Shown here piece by piece: positions 1-7,566 of a stretch of 24,022 nt of DNA (positions within the stretch are counted from its first letter, which is position 1; the number at the start of each line of letters is the position of its first letter). The stretch is from CAIZGX01 sp044371675. Its GTDB lineage: Bacteria > Bacteroidota > Bacteroidia > Flavobacteriales_D > Sanyastnellaceae. The DNA lies in contig JBILTF010000029.1 in the NCBI GenBank assembly GCA_044371675.1, forward strand, positions 1 to 24,022, read 5' to 3'. Both the position numbers and the translations under genes were made by a program. A model generated the notes under the pieces. That model had not been told where the DNA came from and made no database searches. It saw only the letters and a list, made by a program, of their open reading frames with translations.

Positions 1-224
1 TTCCCCATCATAGGGAAACTCTTCGCCATAGAAACAATGGACTCTAAGTTTGAATCTTTTCCGTAACAAACAGTTAGGCCAAAAGCCTTTTCACTTTCAT
101 CGAGGATTTTATCTTCAATGGCATCAGCAATAAGATCTATAAAGAACGCCTCTTCGCCGTGCAAAAGATAAACAGGGGCAGTATTGCCCATTTGAATGTC
201 ACGAATGATTAGCGAGTGTTCCAT
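1..224 (-). CDS. holA: DNA polymerase III subunit delta, N-terminal fragment (runs off the window)
   Basis: The 74 visible residues start at an ATG (222-224) and read MEHSLIIRDI..., followed by PVYLLHGEEAFFIDLIADAI, which matches the N-terminus of HolA-type delta subunits (a P-x-Y-L-L-x-G-x-E-x-F-x-I-D signature before the first helices). Delta is the clamp-loader subunit that opens the sliding clamp. The C-terminal AAA+ body and clamp-binding parts lie outside the window. The gene diverges from the HsdR-N gene at 309, with 84 bp between the starts; this pairing is familiar in Bacteroidota genomes. On the minus strand the sequence just upstream of the ATG contains GATATTTG, close to the phylum's -7 box, which would leave a very short 5' leader. 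The assignment rests on the N-terminal motif only. Confidence 0.85.
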   Translation of the reverse strand, partial: MEHSLIIRDIQMGNTAPVYLLHGEEAFFIDLIADAIEDKILDESEKAFGLTVCYGKDSNLESIVSMAKSFPMMG

Positions 225-308
225 GTCTTGCAAATATCGGGAATAGTCGAGTGGAGATACAACATTTCAATCTTGAAAAATATACACTAATTTGCACAAC
301 TGAATTTT

Positions 309-758
309 ATGCTCAATTTCCAATTTCCCTCTTATTCGTTCCGCATTCGCGGTGAATCCTCGCGTGAAGTGTGGGACATTGTTCGTAACAAATGGGTAGC
401 GCTTACCCCCGAAGAATTCGTTCGTCAGCATGCCATTCATTTTTTTATTCACGATTTGAATTTCCCGAAGGGAAGAATAGGTGTTGAAACTGAAGTTGTT
501 TTTCATGGAATGAAACGAAGAGCCGATTTGGTATTGTACACACGAGAAGCATTTCCCTTGCTCATTGCTGAATTCAAAGCTCCCACAGTGAAAATTGAAG
601 AGGCTGTATTGAGTCAAACCTTGCGTTACAATTCTGTTTTGAAGGCTCCTTGGTTATTTATTTCTAACGGACACGAGCATGCATTGTGTGAGGTGAACAG
701 CGATACCGGAACAGGCAAGTGGCATGCCGAAGCTGCCGAATGGAAGTTCATTCAATAA
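309..758 (+). CDS. Small HsdR N-terminal-type (PD-(D/E)XK) nuclease-like protein
   Basis: This 149-residue protein matches the type I restriction HsdR N-terminal domain (HSDR_N_2) as a free-standing unit. The nuclease core is visible: D73 in RRADLVLY, then E88-F89-K90 (the ExK half of PD-(D/E)XK), then Q103-TLR-Y107, the QxxxY motif of the RecB/HsdR nuclease branch. No helicase domain, methylase or specificity gene is near, so it is not a restriction system. Its divergent position next to holA is a recurring arrangement in Bacteroidota, suggesting a house-keeping DNA role, but the true function is unknown. The start is the first ATG, 10 residues before a conserved-looking FRIRG segment. It ends 3 bp before the stop of the convergent gene at 762, with no obvious terminator between them. 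Confidence 0.82.
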   Translation: MLNFQFPSYSFRIRGESSREVWDIVRNKWVALTPEEFVRQHAIHFFIHDLNFPKGRIGVETEVVFHGMKRRADLVLYTREAFPLLIAEFKAPTVKIEEAVLSQTLRYNSVLKAPWLFISNGHEHALCEVNSDTGTGKWHAEAAEWKFIQ

Positions 759-761
759 AGA

Positions 762-1496
762 TTATTTCTTTTTTCTATTTGCTCCGGGAAGATTAACGGT
801 GAAGTAAATGCTCCAATTTCCGTAGTTTTCATTTGCGTATTTTCCACCTGAAAATAGTTCGTTAGGAAAATACCGCACCCCTAAGGCCAAGGTGCTGAAA
901 CTAATTTTGAGTGAAGATGCGTATTGCAAAGCATTGAATACTTTCGGATTTTTTTCAATGCGTTTCAATTTAACATCGTCAATTTTCTTCACTCCCAGAA
1001 ATCGTGTATTCGAAAAGTAATAACCCTCTAAGGCCCATTCGAAGTAGCAATTGGTCTGACTGCCTTGCTTAAGAAGATAACGACGTAATCGAATTTGCGC
1101 ATTGAATGCATTTGAACTGAATTTCGCTCGATTCCAACTGCTGTCGGGCTCGAAAGATTGAATGGGGTAATTAGAATTCAAGCGTTGCGTTCTTCTGTAA
1201 TAGCCAGCACCGAATACGATTGATGACATGTCTGCAAGGTCTTTTTTGAAGGTGTATCCGCAGGAAAAGCTTCTACCCAATTCAAGCTTTTCCTTTTTTG
1301 ACAAGGATTTGTTGTTGGGAATGAAATTTCCAATTTCGTAATAAAAAGAGGAGTAATTGTCACTGTTAACACCTTCCAACCGATAGTCTCGAGTTCTCTT
1401 CATGACTGAATCGATAGTCGATTCAAAAATAATTGTTTGTCCTGTCGCGTGAAACGTCATTCCAAGAGCAAAGAGAAAAAGCAACGCGTACCTCAT
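762..1496 (-). CDS. Hypothetical exported, probably outer-membrane protein
   Basis: I do not recognise a named family. The 244-residue product starts with a signal peptide (MRYALLFLFALGMTFHATGQ, likely cut before TIIFES). The mature part is rich in alternating aromatic/hydrophobic stretches (YTFKKDLADMSSIVFGAGYYRR, CYFEWALEGYYFS, LALGVRYF, GNWSIYFTVNL) of the sort seen in small beta-barrel outer-membrane proteins. It has no T9SS sorting domain and no lipobox. Its ATG overlaps the TGA of the upstream S8 peptidase gene by ATGA (1493-1496), so the two are almost certainly co-transcribed and translationally coupled. That coupling suggests they act together at the cell envelope, perhaps as protease and partner; this is inference from position alone. 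Confidence 0.6.
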   Translation of the reverse strand: MRYALLFLFALGMTFHATGQTIIFESTIDSVMKRTRDYRLEGVNSDNYSSFYYEIGNFIPNNKSLSKKEKLELGRSFSCGYTFKKDLADMSSIVFGAGYYRRTQRLNSNYPIQSFEPDSSWNRAKFSSNAFNAQIRLRRYLLKQGSQTNCYFEWALEGYYFSNTRFLGVKKIDDVKLKRIEKNPKVFNALQYASSLKISFSTLALGVRYFPNELFSGGKYANENYGNWSIYFTVNLPGANRKKK

Positions 1497-3145
1497 GGTT
1501 GCGGAATAGGTATTTCGAAGAAGTGACGATCGTATACCACACGAAGTTTACAACCTTTGAATTCCTCAGCGGGAATCGAAGCAATTACTTTGTTTTGCGG
1601 ACGAGAAACGTTGTACTTAAATACTTCTCCTGTTGCTTTTATGAATTGAATGAATGCTACCGGAGAAGAAAAGTTTTCTTCAATTTCGATAGTGTCCCTT
1701 CGGCTGATCGTTAAAATGTTATTGCAGCTCAAGCTGTCCAGGGCGAACTGAACCAAATAAACATTCGGTTTTTCTTCTTCTCCGAAAAAGAAATAACTCG
1801 CTTTTGGAATGCCGAATCCGTGGGCGTAATCGAAAAACGGATATAGAGATCCGCTCTTGCGAATTTCTTCCCACAATTTTTCAGTCGTCCAATCTGGATG
1901 AAGTTGGCGAACACATGCTGCAAATCCGCATACCAATGGTGTTGCAAACGAAGTTCCTTGAATGCTTTTGTAGTTATCGTCACCATCATCTTCCGGGTAA
2001 AGTAATTCTCCTGGCGCGCATACGTCGGGTTTCAATCTTCCGTCAGAGGTTGGACCAATTGAACTGAAACTGGAAATGTATCCTGTTGTTGGATTAACAG
2101 ATCCAACAGTTAAAATGCGTTCGGCATCTGCTGGAGCACCAATGATTTCCCAACTGTTTTGAAATTCATTCCCAGCAGCATTAATCACTAAAATTCCTTT
2201 GGCCATGGCGGTGTTCGCTGCAATACTAATTTTGCACGTCCTTCCATTTAAATCCCTTCGCTCGTAAAGTTGATTGGTAAAACTTAAGGATGAGTTAACC
2301 AAACTCGCACCTTTTTCATCGGCCCACTCCAAGGCTTGTATCCATTGAACGTCATTCAGGAAGCGAAAGAATCCCATGTTGGGTGTTACCCGCGCAAGGA
2401 GGTATGTTGCTTCTGTGGCCAATCCGAATTGAACAGAGTCGTTCTTTCCCGCTAAAAAAGTCAAGACTTCTGTCCCGTGAATAGAGTGGGAATACACTTG
2501 CTCGGTTTTTTTTAAGAAATCTTTTGTGGCTGCGATTTGATTGTTCTTGAACAAATGCGAAAGTTGATCCACGTTTTCGGCACCGGTGAATCCAGCATCG
2601 AAAATTGCAATGATGGTATTCTTCCCGAAGAGCTCGCGTTCGCTGAATTGCTTTGGTTCCAATAAATCAAGCTGCTTTTGGGCTTCCGTTGTTTCGTCTG
2701 CCGGAACCGAAGAACTATCGTATAGCGTAACAGGAAATTCAGCGGAAAGAAGTGATTGCTCTTTAAGCCATTCAATTTCTTGGACACATGGTAAATTCGA
2801 AATGAAATTCCAATTGTTCTCCGTTGCGCGAACTACCGCTGCGTTTAGCCAACGGCTTGTTCCGAAGGTGCTGTCTGAATAGGCTTCAACCAAAGAAATA
2901 TATTCTTCTGAAACAGGGACATCCCTTTCATCCCATTCAATGTTTTGAATAAATCGTCTTTCAATTGCAGCTGGAGTGAAATTGTTTTGAAAGGAATTGT
3001 CGTGAAGGCCTTTGTCTTTGAAAACAACATATCCCCAATGTTGCCCGGAGGCAATGTTTGTTAGACCAGTGGAAAATGAAAGCAATAGAAAAAAGAGAAT
3101 AGCGCTATTCCGTGTATTTTTGTTCGGATTTAAAAATGAATACAT
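1493..3145 (-). CDS. Secreted subtilisin-like serine peptidase (S8 family)
   Basis: The 550-residue protein has an N-terminal signal anchor/peptide (hydrophobic run at about 14-34, ending IASGQ), a propeptide-like region (about 36-170), then an S8 catalytic domain. All catalytic residues are visible: D183 in IIAIFDAGF, H223 in HSIHGTEV, oxyanion N326 in INAAGNEF and nucleophile S399 in GTSFATPLV. The last about 110 residues form a small domain ending EIPIPQP, which is not a recognisable T9SS sorting domain, so the export route beyond Sec is unclear. The coding start at 3145 lies only 2 bp from, or overlaps, the start of the divergent threonine aldolase, so its promoter must lie inside that gene, or the start is misplaced. 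The TGA overlaps the start of the next gene (ATGA). Confidence 0.9.
   Translation of the reverse strand: MYSFLNPNKNTRNSAILFFLLLSFSTGLTNIASGQHWGYVVFKDKGLHDNSFQNNFTPAAIERRFIQNIEWDERDVPVSEEYISLVEAYSDSTFGTSRWLNAAVVRATENNWNFISNLPCVQEIEWLKEQSLLSAEFPVTLYDSSSVPADETTEAQKQLDLLEPKQFSERELFGKNTIIAIFDAGFTGAENVDQLSHLFKNNQIAATKDFLKKTEQVYSHSIHGTEVLTFLAGKNDSVQFGLATEATYLLARVTPNMGFFRFLNDVQWIQALEWADEKGASLVNSSLSFTNQLYERRDLNGRTCKISIAANTAMAKGILVINAAGNEFQNSWEIIGAPADAERILTVGSVNPTTGYISSFSSIGPTSDGRLKPDVCAPGELLYPEDDGDDNYKSIQGTSFATPLVCGFAACVRQLHPDWTTEKLWEEIRKSGSLYPFFDYAHGFGIPKASYFFFGEEEKPNVYLVQFALDSLSCNNILTISRRDTIEIEENFSSPVAFIQFIKATGEVFKYNVSRPQNKVIASIPAEEFKGCKLRVVYDRHFFEIPIPQP
3115..3122 (+). promoter_or_regulatory. Putative -7 promoter box for the threonine aldolase gene
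   Basis: TATTTTTG is a perfect match to the Bacteroidota -7 consensus TAnnTTTG. No clear -33 TTG is visible at the usual distance. Transcription would begin near 3128, which rules out the upstream ATG at 3112 as the start and leaves 3136 or 3148. The box lies inside the 5' end of the opposing peptidase gene. Confidence 0.45.
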
Positions 3146-3147
3146 GT

Positions 3148-4170
3148 ATGGCGAATATAATTGATTTACGCAGTGACACGTTCACCGTTCCTTCAGACGA
3201 AATGAGAAAAGCCATGTTTGAAGCGCAAGTGGGCGATGATGTATTTGGAGAAGACCCAACGGTGAATGCGTTGGAAGCATATGCTGCAGATTTATTCGGC
3301 ATGGAAGCCGCGTTGTTCTGCACCAGTGGAACGCAATCGAATCAAATTGCGATCAACGTGCATACGCGACCTGGAGACGAAGTGATTTGCAGCAACCTTG
3401 CACATATCTACATATACGAAGGCGGAGGAATTGCCTTGAACAGCGGAAGTTCTGTTCGTTTAATCGAAGGCCCTCGCGGCATGTTCACGGCAGAACAAGT
3501 GAAGGCAAACATTAACAACAGAGCTGATGTTCATTTGCCGAACACTTCATTAGTCTGCACGGAAGATACCGTGAACAAAGGCGGAGGAGCTATTTGGGAT
3601 TTCAATGAAATTTTGAAAATTCAAGAAGTTTGCAAAGCGAATGGAATGGCTTTGCATTGTGATGGTGCGCGATTGTTCAATGCGTTGGAAGAAACAAAGA
3701 TGACTCCAGCAGAATACGCGAAGGCTTATGACTCAATAAGTGTTTGTTTAAGCAAAGGACTTGCAGCTCCGGTTGGAAGTTTCTTGGTGGGGTCGAAAGA
3801 TTTTATTTTGAAGGCGCGTCGACGTAGAAAAACAATGGGTGGAGGAATGCGTCAAGCTGGATTTCTTGCTGCAGCCGGTTTGCACGCCATGCAAGTTGAG
3901 AGATTCCGTTTGCATGAAGATCATGCCCATGCGAAAGCAATTGGAAATCTTTTGAGTACAATGCCTTCTTGCGCCGAGATTATGCCGGTTGAAACGAACA
4001 TTGTTATCTGGAGACCTACTAGTAATTCTTCAGCAGAGATGATAGAGAAATTAACTCCTTTGGGAATCAAGTGTTTCCCTTTCGGACCAGTGTGGCTTCG
4101 CTTTGTCTTTCACCGAAATGTTTCTGCGGAACAGGTTCAGGAGTTGATAAAGAAGCTTCAGGGATTATAA
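3148..4170 (+). CDS. ltaE: Low-specificity L-threonine aldolase (PLP enzyme)
   Basis: Cleaves L-threonine or L-allo-threonine to glycine and acetaldehyde in the cytoplasm, using pyridoxal phosphate (fold type I, beta-eliminating lyase family). Seen in the sequence: the N-terminal IDLRSDTFTVPS signature, GDDVFGEDPT, the SGTQSNQIAI segment, HCDGARLFNA with D172 contacting the PLP ring nitrogen, and SVCLSKGLAAPVGS with K203 as the likely Schiff-base lysine. At 340 residues the length is normal for the family. I chose ATG 3148 because the conserved sequence begins three residues later; ATG 3136 is also possible and would overlap the divergent peptidase start. It stands alone as a + strand unit and converges on the T9SS gene ending at 4188, with a 17-bp gap. 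Confidence 0.93.
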   Translation: MANIIDLRSDTFTVPSDEMRKAMFEAQVGDDVFGEDPTVNALEAYAADLFGMEAALFCTSGTQSNQIAINVHTRPGDEVICSNLAHIYIYEGGGIALNSGSSVRLIEGPRGMFTAEQVKANINNRADVHLPNTSLVCTEDTVNKGGGAIWDFNEILKIQEVCKANGMALHCDGARLFNALEETKMTPAEYAKAYDSISVCLSKGLAAPVGSFLVGSKDFILKARRRRKTMGGGMRQAGFLAAAGLHAMQVERFRLHEDHAHAKAIGNLLSTMPSCAEIMPVETNIVIWRPTSNSSAEMIEKLTPLGIKCFPFGPVWLRFVFHRNVSAEQVQELIKKLQGL

Positions 4171-4187
4171 TTAGATGAAGGAGATTT

Positions 4188-5825
4188 TTATTCCACAACA
4201 ACACTCTTCTGAAGCTGCATATCATCAGCAATAATGCGCAAAGAATAAACGCCTGAAGGAACATTTGCATTCACGAAGGTTGAAGTGCTTCCCGAAGCAA
4301 TTCTTTCCGAATGAAGTAATTTTCCAGAGATGTCATACAAACTCCATGATGCGTTTTTCAACGCGTCGTGATTAATGGTGAATGATCCGTTCGAAGGATT
4401 CGGATAAACATTTAAAAAAGCCATTTCCATTTCTTCAACACCAACGCAATCTGCAATGTTGAATGTGTAGTTGTAAGTGCAATTGTTATCATCTGTAATG
4501 GACATATTGTATGTTCCAATTCCAATTCCGATTAGCGGATTATCAACTCCAATAGGCGTTCCAGAAGCATCGTTCCAAGCAAATTCATATGGAGCAGTTG
4601 CACCAGCAACATTTACTTCAATAGCCGCATCGTTATTCACGTCGCAACTCGGAAGAATTATGTTGGTCGTAACCATCCAAGGTTCAGGCTGAACAATATC
4701 GAAAGTTTGTGTGTGTACTTCCCCACATCCGCTTGTAGCTGTTAAGGTGTATGTTCCTGGATCTACATTTTGCAAATATTGATTGGTAGTGGTAAATCCA
4801 AAAGGACCCGTCCAAACCGAAGTGAAGTTGGCACCTGCGCCAACGCTATAAGGATAAACACTTCCGTCGCCAGTTTCACCTTTGTTAAGCGGACAGCTAA
4901 TTCCGTTTACCAAAGCGTCCCAAGAAGTAGAGCTGCTGTAGGTGTGCACCGACAATTCAATGTCGCCAACAGATCCATCCCAGCCGTCGATCTGTATCAA
5001 ATACAATTGCCCAGCTTCTAGGCAAGAGGTGTAAGTTTGAGAAGCGTACAGCTCTCCAGCCGAGCACCCGCCTATCATATCGTCATTCGAACTAATTAAA
5101 TCGAACGTCGCGAAATTCGAACAGTCTGTTACTTTGTATATCGCGATCTGTGTGTCGGTGATTGTTCCCGGATTACAAGTAGTTACTTCAAATGAAGTTG
5201 CATTGGTTGTTGGAATGAATTTCGCCCAAATGGAATTCGTAGAATTCCCTTCACACCAAAAACCATAAACGTCGCAATCTAATTCGGCCGGAGCAAGTTC
5301 ACCAAATCCAGCAATTGCGTCTGTGTTATTTAAAGTCAATGAAGGGCCGTCAGCCGTAATTTCAACGGCGCTGCACGGACTGTCATATGCAGGAGCATTG
5401 CTGACGCCGATTGTAAATGTCCATGTGTTTCCGCTACCACCTCCGCTATATACGTGTGTCAATGTTCCGTTTTCAAAGACTTCAATTACCAATCCTCCAT
5501 CGCTATAAGAATCGAGATAGATCAATTCATAATTGGTGTTATTCGTCAAACAAAAAGGTCCTTCAGTAATTACAGTGTTGTCTGCATAGCCGTTTGCACT
5601 GTTTGCCGATTCAGTTCCTGCGCAACCAACATTAAGGTTTGCTCCTTCCGCTAGAGGAATGTCTGTACATCCAGTTCCCGCTAGGTTTAACTGCCAATAA
5701 TTCTCATAGGCCCATGCATCTGTATGCATAACGAAGGTCACGGAAGTCTCTCCAGCAGCGCATTGCGCGAGGCTGCTGATGGCACTGAAAAGAATAAACG
5801 TAGCTGCGAGTAAAAAAGATTTCAT
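4188..5825 (-). CDS. T9SS-sorted extracellular protein with SprB-like repeats
   Basis: The 545-residue protein has a clear signal peptide (MKSFLLAATFILFSAISSLA, then QC) and a type A type IX secretion sorting domain from about residue 473: VYPNPSNGSFTI, then the SLYDISGKLL strand, then SGVYSLRI and the closing KSVVVE. Just before it lie two segments resembling SprB repeats (PF13573): GTYTLTATSGCGE... and CDVNNDAAIEV...GTYNMSITDDNNCTY. The N-terminal half is Cys-rich and looks like beta-sandwich modules (CTDIPL, YELIYLDSYSDGG). It should cross the outer membrane through T9SS and be attached to or released from the surface. Its role is unknown; adhesion or binding is plausible. A good -7 box lies upstream at 5844-5851. 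No T9SS machinery gene is in the window. Confidence 0.88.
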   Translation of the reverse strand: MKSFLLAATFILFSAISSLAQCAAGETSVTFVMHTDAWAYENYWQLNLAGTGCTDIPLAEGANLNVGCAGTESANSANGYADNTVITEGPFCLTNNTNYELIYLDSYSDGGLVIEVFENGTLTHVYSGGGSGNTWTFTIGVSNAPAYDSPCSAVEITADGPSLTLNNTDAIAGFGELAPAELDCDVYGFWCEGNSTNSIWAKFIPTTNATSFEVTTCNPGTITDTQIAIYKVTDCSNFATFDLISSNDDMIGGCSAGELYASQTYTSCLEAGQLYLIQIDGWDGSVGDIELSVHTYSSSTSWDALVNGISCPLNKGETGDGSVYPYSVGAGANFTSVWTGPFGFTTTNQYLQNVDPGTYTLTATSGCGEVHTQTFDIVQPEPWMVTTNIILPSCDVNNDAAIEVNVAGATAPYEFAWNDASGTPIGVDNPLIGIGIGTYNMSITDDNNCTYNYTFNIADCVGVEEMEMAFLNVYPNPSNGSFTINHDALKNASWSLYDISGKLLHSERIASGSTSTFVNANVPSGVYSLRIIADDMQLQKSVVVE

Positions 5826-5843
5826 GGCTGTGGATTAGTGCAT

Positions 5844-5851
5844 CAAATGTA
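5844..5851 (-). promoter_or_regulatory. Putative -7 promoter box for the T9SS protein gene
   Basis: On the minus strand TACATTTG is a perfect TAnnTTTG match, 18 nt before the ATG at 5825. A TTTTC stretch about 19 nt further upstream sits where the -33 element would be but lacks the usual TTG. The spacing gives a leader of roughly 12 nt. Confidence 0.45.
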
Positions 5852-5926
5852 ACACGAACAAGCCAAGTCTGAAAACTAAATCGCGAAAAGGCCTTGAATT
5901 CAGCGGTTCTGCTCTTACTTTGCATT

Positions 5927-7150
5927 ATGACAGATTATTTGAGTCCGGGCACCATTCAAGAGTTAATGGTTACTTCAATTAGTGAAGAAGGAGTTTTTGT
6001 TGGAAATGACCACGAGGAAATTCCTTTGAATAAGATTGACACCAAAGGGGTTGTATTGGGACAAACGCTGAAAATCTTCAGCTACTTCAACGACAGGAAA
6101 GAGTTGGAAGCTACCATTAAATTACCTGAAATTCAAGTGGGTGAAATGGGCATGTTTTCCATTCTGAATTCAAACGATTTAGGTGCGTTCATTAACATTG
6201 GTGTAGGACGCGATGTCCTTATTCCAAAGAGAGAGCAAAGACAAGAATTAATGGCGAATCGCAGAGCATTGATTATGCTGTGTTACGATTCTGCAAACCA
6301 TAGACTTTTCGGAACGACGAAGATTTTCAATCACTTGAAAGAAGAGCCCGATTTCAAACGCGGAGATGAAATTGAAATGACCATTTTCGAGAAATTGGAA
6401 GTGGGAAGAAAGGTGATTGTAAATGGAAAATACCAAGGTATCATTTTCCAACAAGAAATCATGAGTCGCGTTTCTGAAGGCGATAAAGTGAAAGGATACG
6501 TGCGTAAGATTGAAGGGAAAGATGTGGTGGTGAGCATGCAGAAGGAAGGAGTTGATCTGATTGAAGATGCTGCTGCACGTTTGTTAGAGTTCTTGGAAAA
6601 CAACGGCGGTTATATTCGTTTGAACGACGACAGCGATCCTGATGAAATTAAAATTCGTCTTCGCATGTCGAAGAAGACGTTCAAGAAAGCAGCTGGCTTG
6701 TTGTACAAGCGCGAGAAAGTTGACTTAATGAAGTTCGGTGTGAAGTTGTTGACGGAAGGTCAAAAGCCAACACCACGCGATATCGAAAACTGGAAAGACA
6801 AGCCAACCGATGATGTGCGTAAGCCATACACGGCGAAGAAACTTCCGGTTCCGAATAGACGCATTGGAGATTCTTTTGGGAATCAAGAGAGCAAAGGATA
6901 CAAAGAGGTAAGAGAAGGTGAGAGAAGGGAAGATGGGGGAAGAGAAAGTAAGAATTGGGAAGAGGGAGGAAGAGAAGGTGAGAGAGGGGAAGAAGATATT
7001 GCTCGTGATGAACCGCGTGGGCCGAAAAAAGATGTGGGGACGAATGCTAACGGAAATGTTCCGTATACGTCTAAGAAATCTAGAACTTCTTCTTCCAATA
7101 CTTCCAGACCTTCACGTCCTTCGGATAAGAACCGAGGCCCGCGTCGATAG
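5927..7150 (+). CDS. CvfB-like S1-domain RNA-binding protein with long disordered tail
   Basis: The first about 280 of 407 residues match the CvfB/YitL family: an N-terminal S1-like barrel (IQELMVTSISEEGVFV), a second (VGEMGMFSILNSNDLGAFINIGVGRDVLIPKREQ), a third (VSEGDKVKGYVRKIEGKDVVVSMQ), and a winged-helix-like end (LNDDSDPDEIKIRLRMSKKTFKKAAGLLYKR). CvfB proteins bind RNA and affect post-transcriptional control in firmicutes; the role in Bacteroidota is not settled. Residues about 281-407 are an extra low-complexity tail rich in R, E, G, K and S, partly encoded by a purine-rich repeat (6908-6998). I chose ATG 5927 because MTDYLSPGT is the family-like start; an in-frame ATG at 5894 adds only a hydrophobic stub and lies upstream of a TTACTTTG box that would serve as promoter. 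Its 3' end overlaps the convergent gene by 71 bp. Confidence 0.85.
   Translation: MTDYLSPGTIQELMVTSISEEGVFVGNDHEEIPLNKIDTKGVVLGQTLKIFSYFNDRKELEATIKLPEIQVGEMGMFSILNSNDLGAFINIGVGRDVLIPKREQRQELMANRRALIMLCYDSANHRLFGTTKIFNHLKEEPDFKRGDEIEMTIFEKLEVGRKVIVNGKYQGIIFQQEIMSRVSEGDKVKGYVRKIEGKDVVVSMQKEGVDLIEDAAARLLEFLENNGGYIRLNDDSDPDEIKIRLRMSKKTFKKAAGLLYKREKVDLMKFGVKLLTEGQKPTPRDIENWKDKPTDDVRKPYTAKKLPVPNRRIGDSFGNQESKGYKEVREGERREDGGRESKNWEEGGREGERGEEDIARDEPRGPKKDVGTNANGNVPYTSKKSRTSSSNTSRPSRPSDKNRGPRR
6908..6998 (+). repeat. Purine-rich repeat tract inside the CvfB-like gene
   Basis: Almost pure G/A DNA with two near-identical 20-bp copies 60 bp apart (agagaaggtgagagaaggga at 6911-6930 and agagaaggtgagagagggga at 6971-6990), with shorter related pieces between. 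It encodes the Arg/Glu/Gly-rich part of the disordered tail. The complement of the same motif occurs at 18261-18291 (25 of 31 and about 26 of 31 positions shared), outside any gene. Confidence 0.75.
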
Positions 7151-7553
7151 TTGTTTCCAATTGTTCTTCAGAAAGGAAACGATAAATAATTCGTTTTGGA
7201 AAGTCGTGCTGTGGATTTTCGAAAACCCATTCGGTTGAAGTCGCTTTGGTGCAAACGAATATGGTGCTTTTGTCTGCCTCTAGTGGAGTAGCAATGTACA
7301 CCCAATGATCGTTGTCGTAAACAATTACCGAATGTTCGTTCGGTAACTCGTTCGTTCCGTATTCTTCAAAACTCACGTTGTAAAATGAAATGCCTTCAAT
7401 GACCATTTCATCTTCCACTTTCGTCCATTCTTCTCTTCCGGTGAGTCCAACCCAGTTGCCTTGAAGTTTCAATAAATGAGGAAGTAGATCGGTTTGCGCA
7501 AACGCATTCATTCCAACCGAAATAAAAAGTGCGAAGAAGAGTAGCTTTTTCAT
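7080..7553 (-). CDS. Exported DUF6265-like small beta-barrel protein
   Basis: The 157-residue product has a signal peptide (MKKLLFFALFISVGMNAFAQ, cut before TDLLP). The mature part, LLKLQGNWVGL...EEWTKVEDEMVIEGISF, then WVFENPQHDFPKRIIYRF, follows the pattern of the DUF6265 family: a lipocalin-size barrel with the conserved ENPxHDFPxRIxYR segment. The function of that family is not known to me. It is the last gene of a minus-strand run (recQ, rlmI, this gene), 13 bp after rlmI, so it may be read with it. A TATTTTAG sequence just before the start is a weak -7 candidate. Its last 23 codons lie on the opposite strand of the CvfB-like gene's tail, an unusual 71-bp convergent overlap. Confidence 0.72.
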   Translation of the reverse strand: MKKLLFFALFISVGMNAFAQTDLLPHLLKLQGNWVGLTGREEWTKVEDEMVIEGISFYNVSFEEYGTNELPNEHSVIVYDNDHWVYIATPLEADKSTIFVCTKATSTEWVFENPQHDFPKRIIYRFLSEEQLETTIDAGLGSYPKDVKVWKYWKKKF

Positions 7554-7566
7554 GAAGTCTAAAATA

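Noticed and set aside
309..758. Type I restriction system
   Set aside because: Only the HsdR N-terminal nuclease unit is present, without helicase, HsdM or HsdS.
6918..7238. Second + frame through the purine-rich tract
   Set aside because: Open only because G/A-rich DNA has few stops; no start signal or family match, so not treated as a frameshifted extension.
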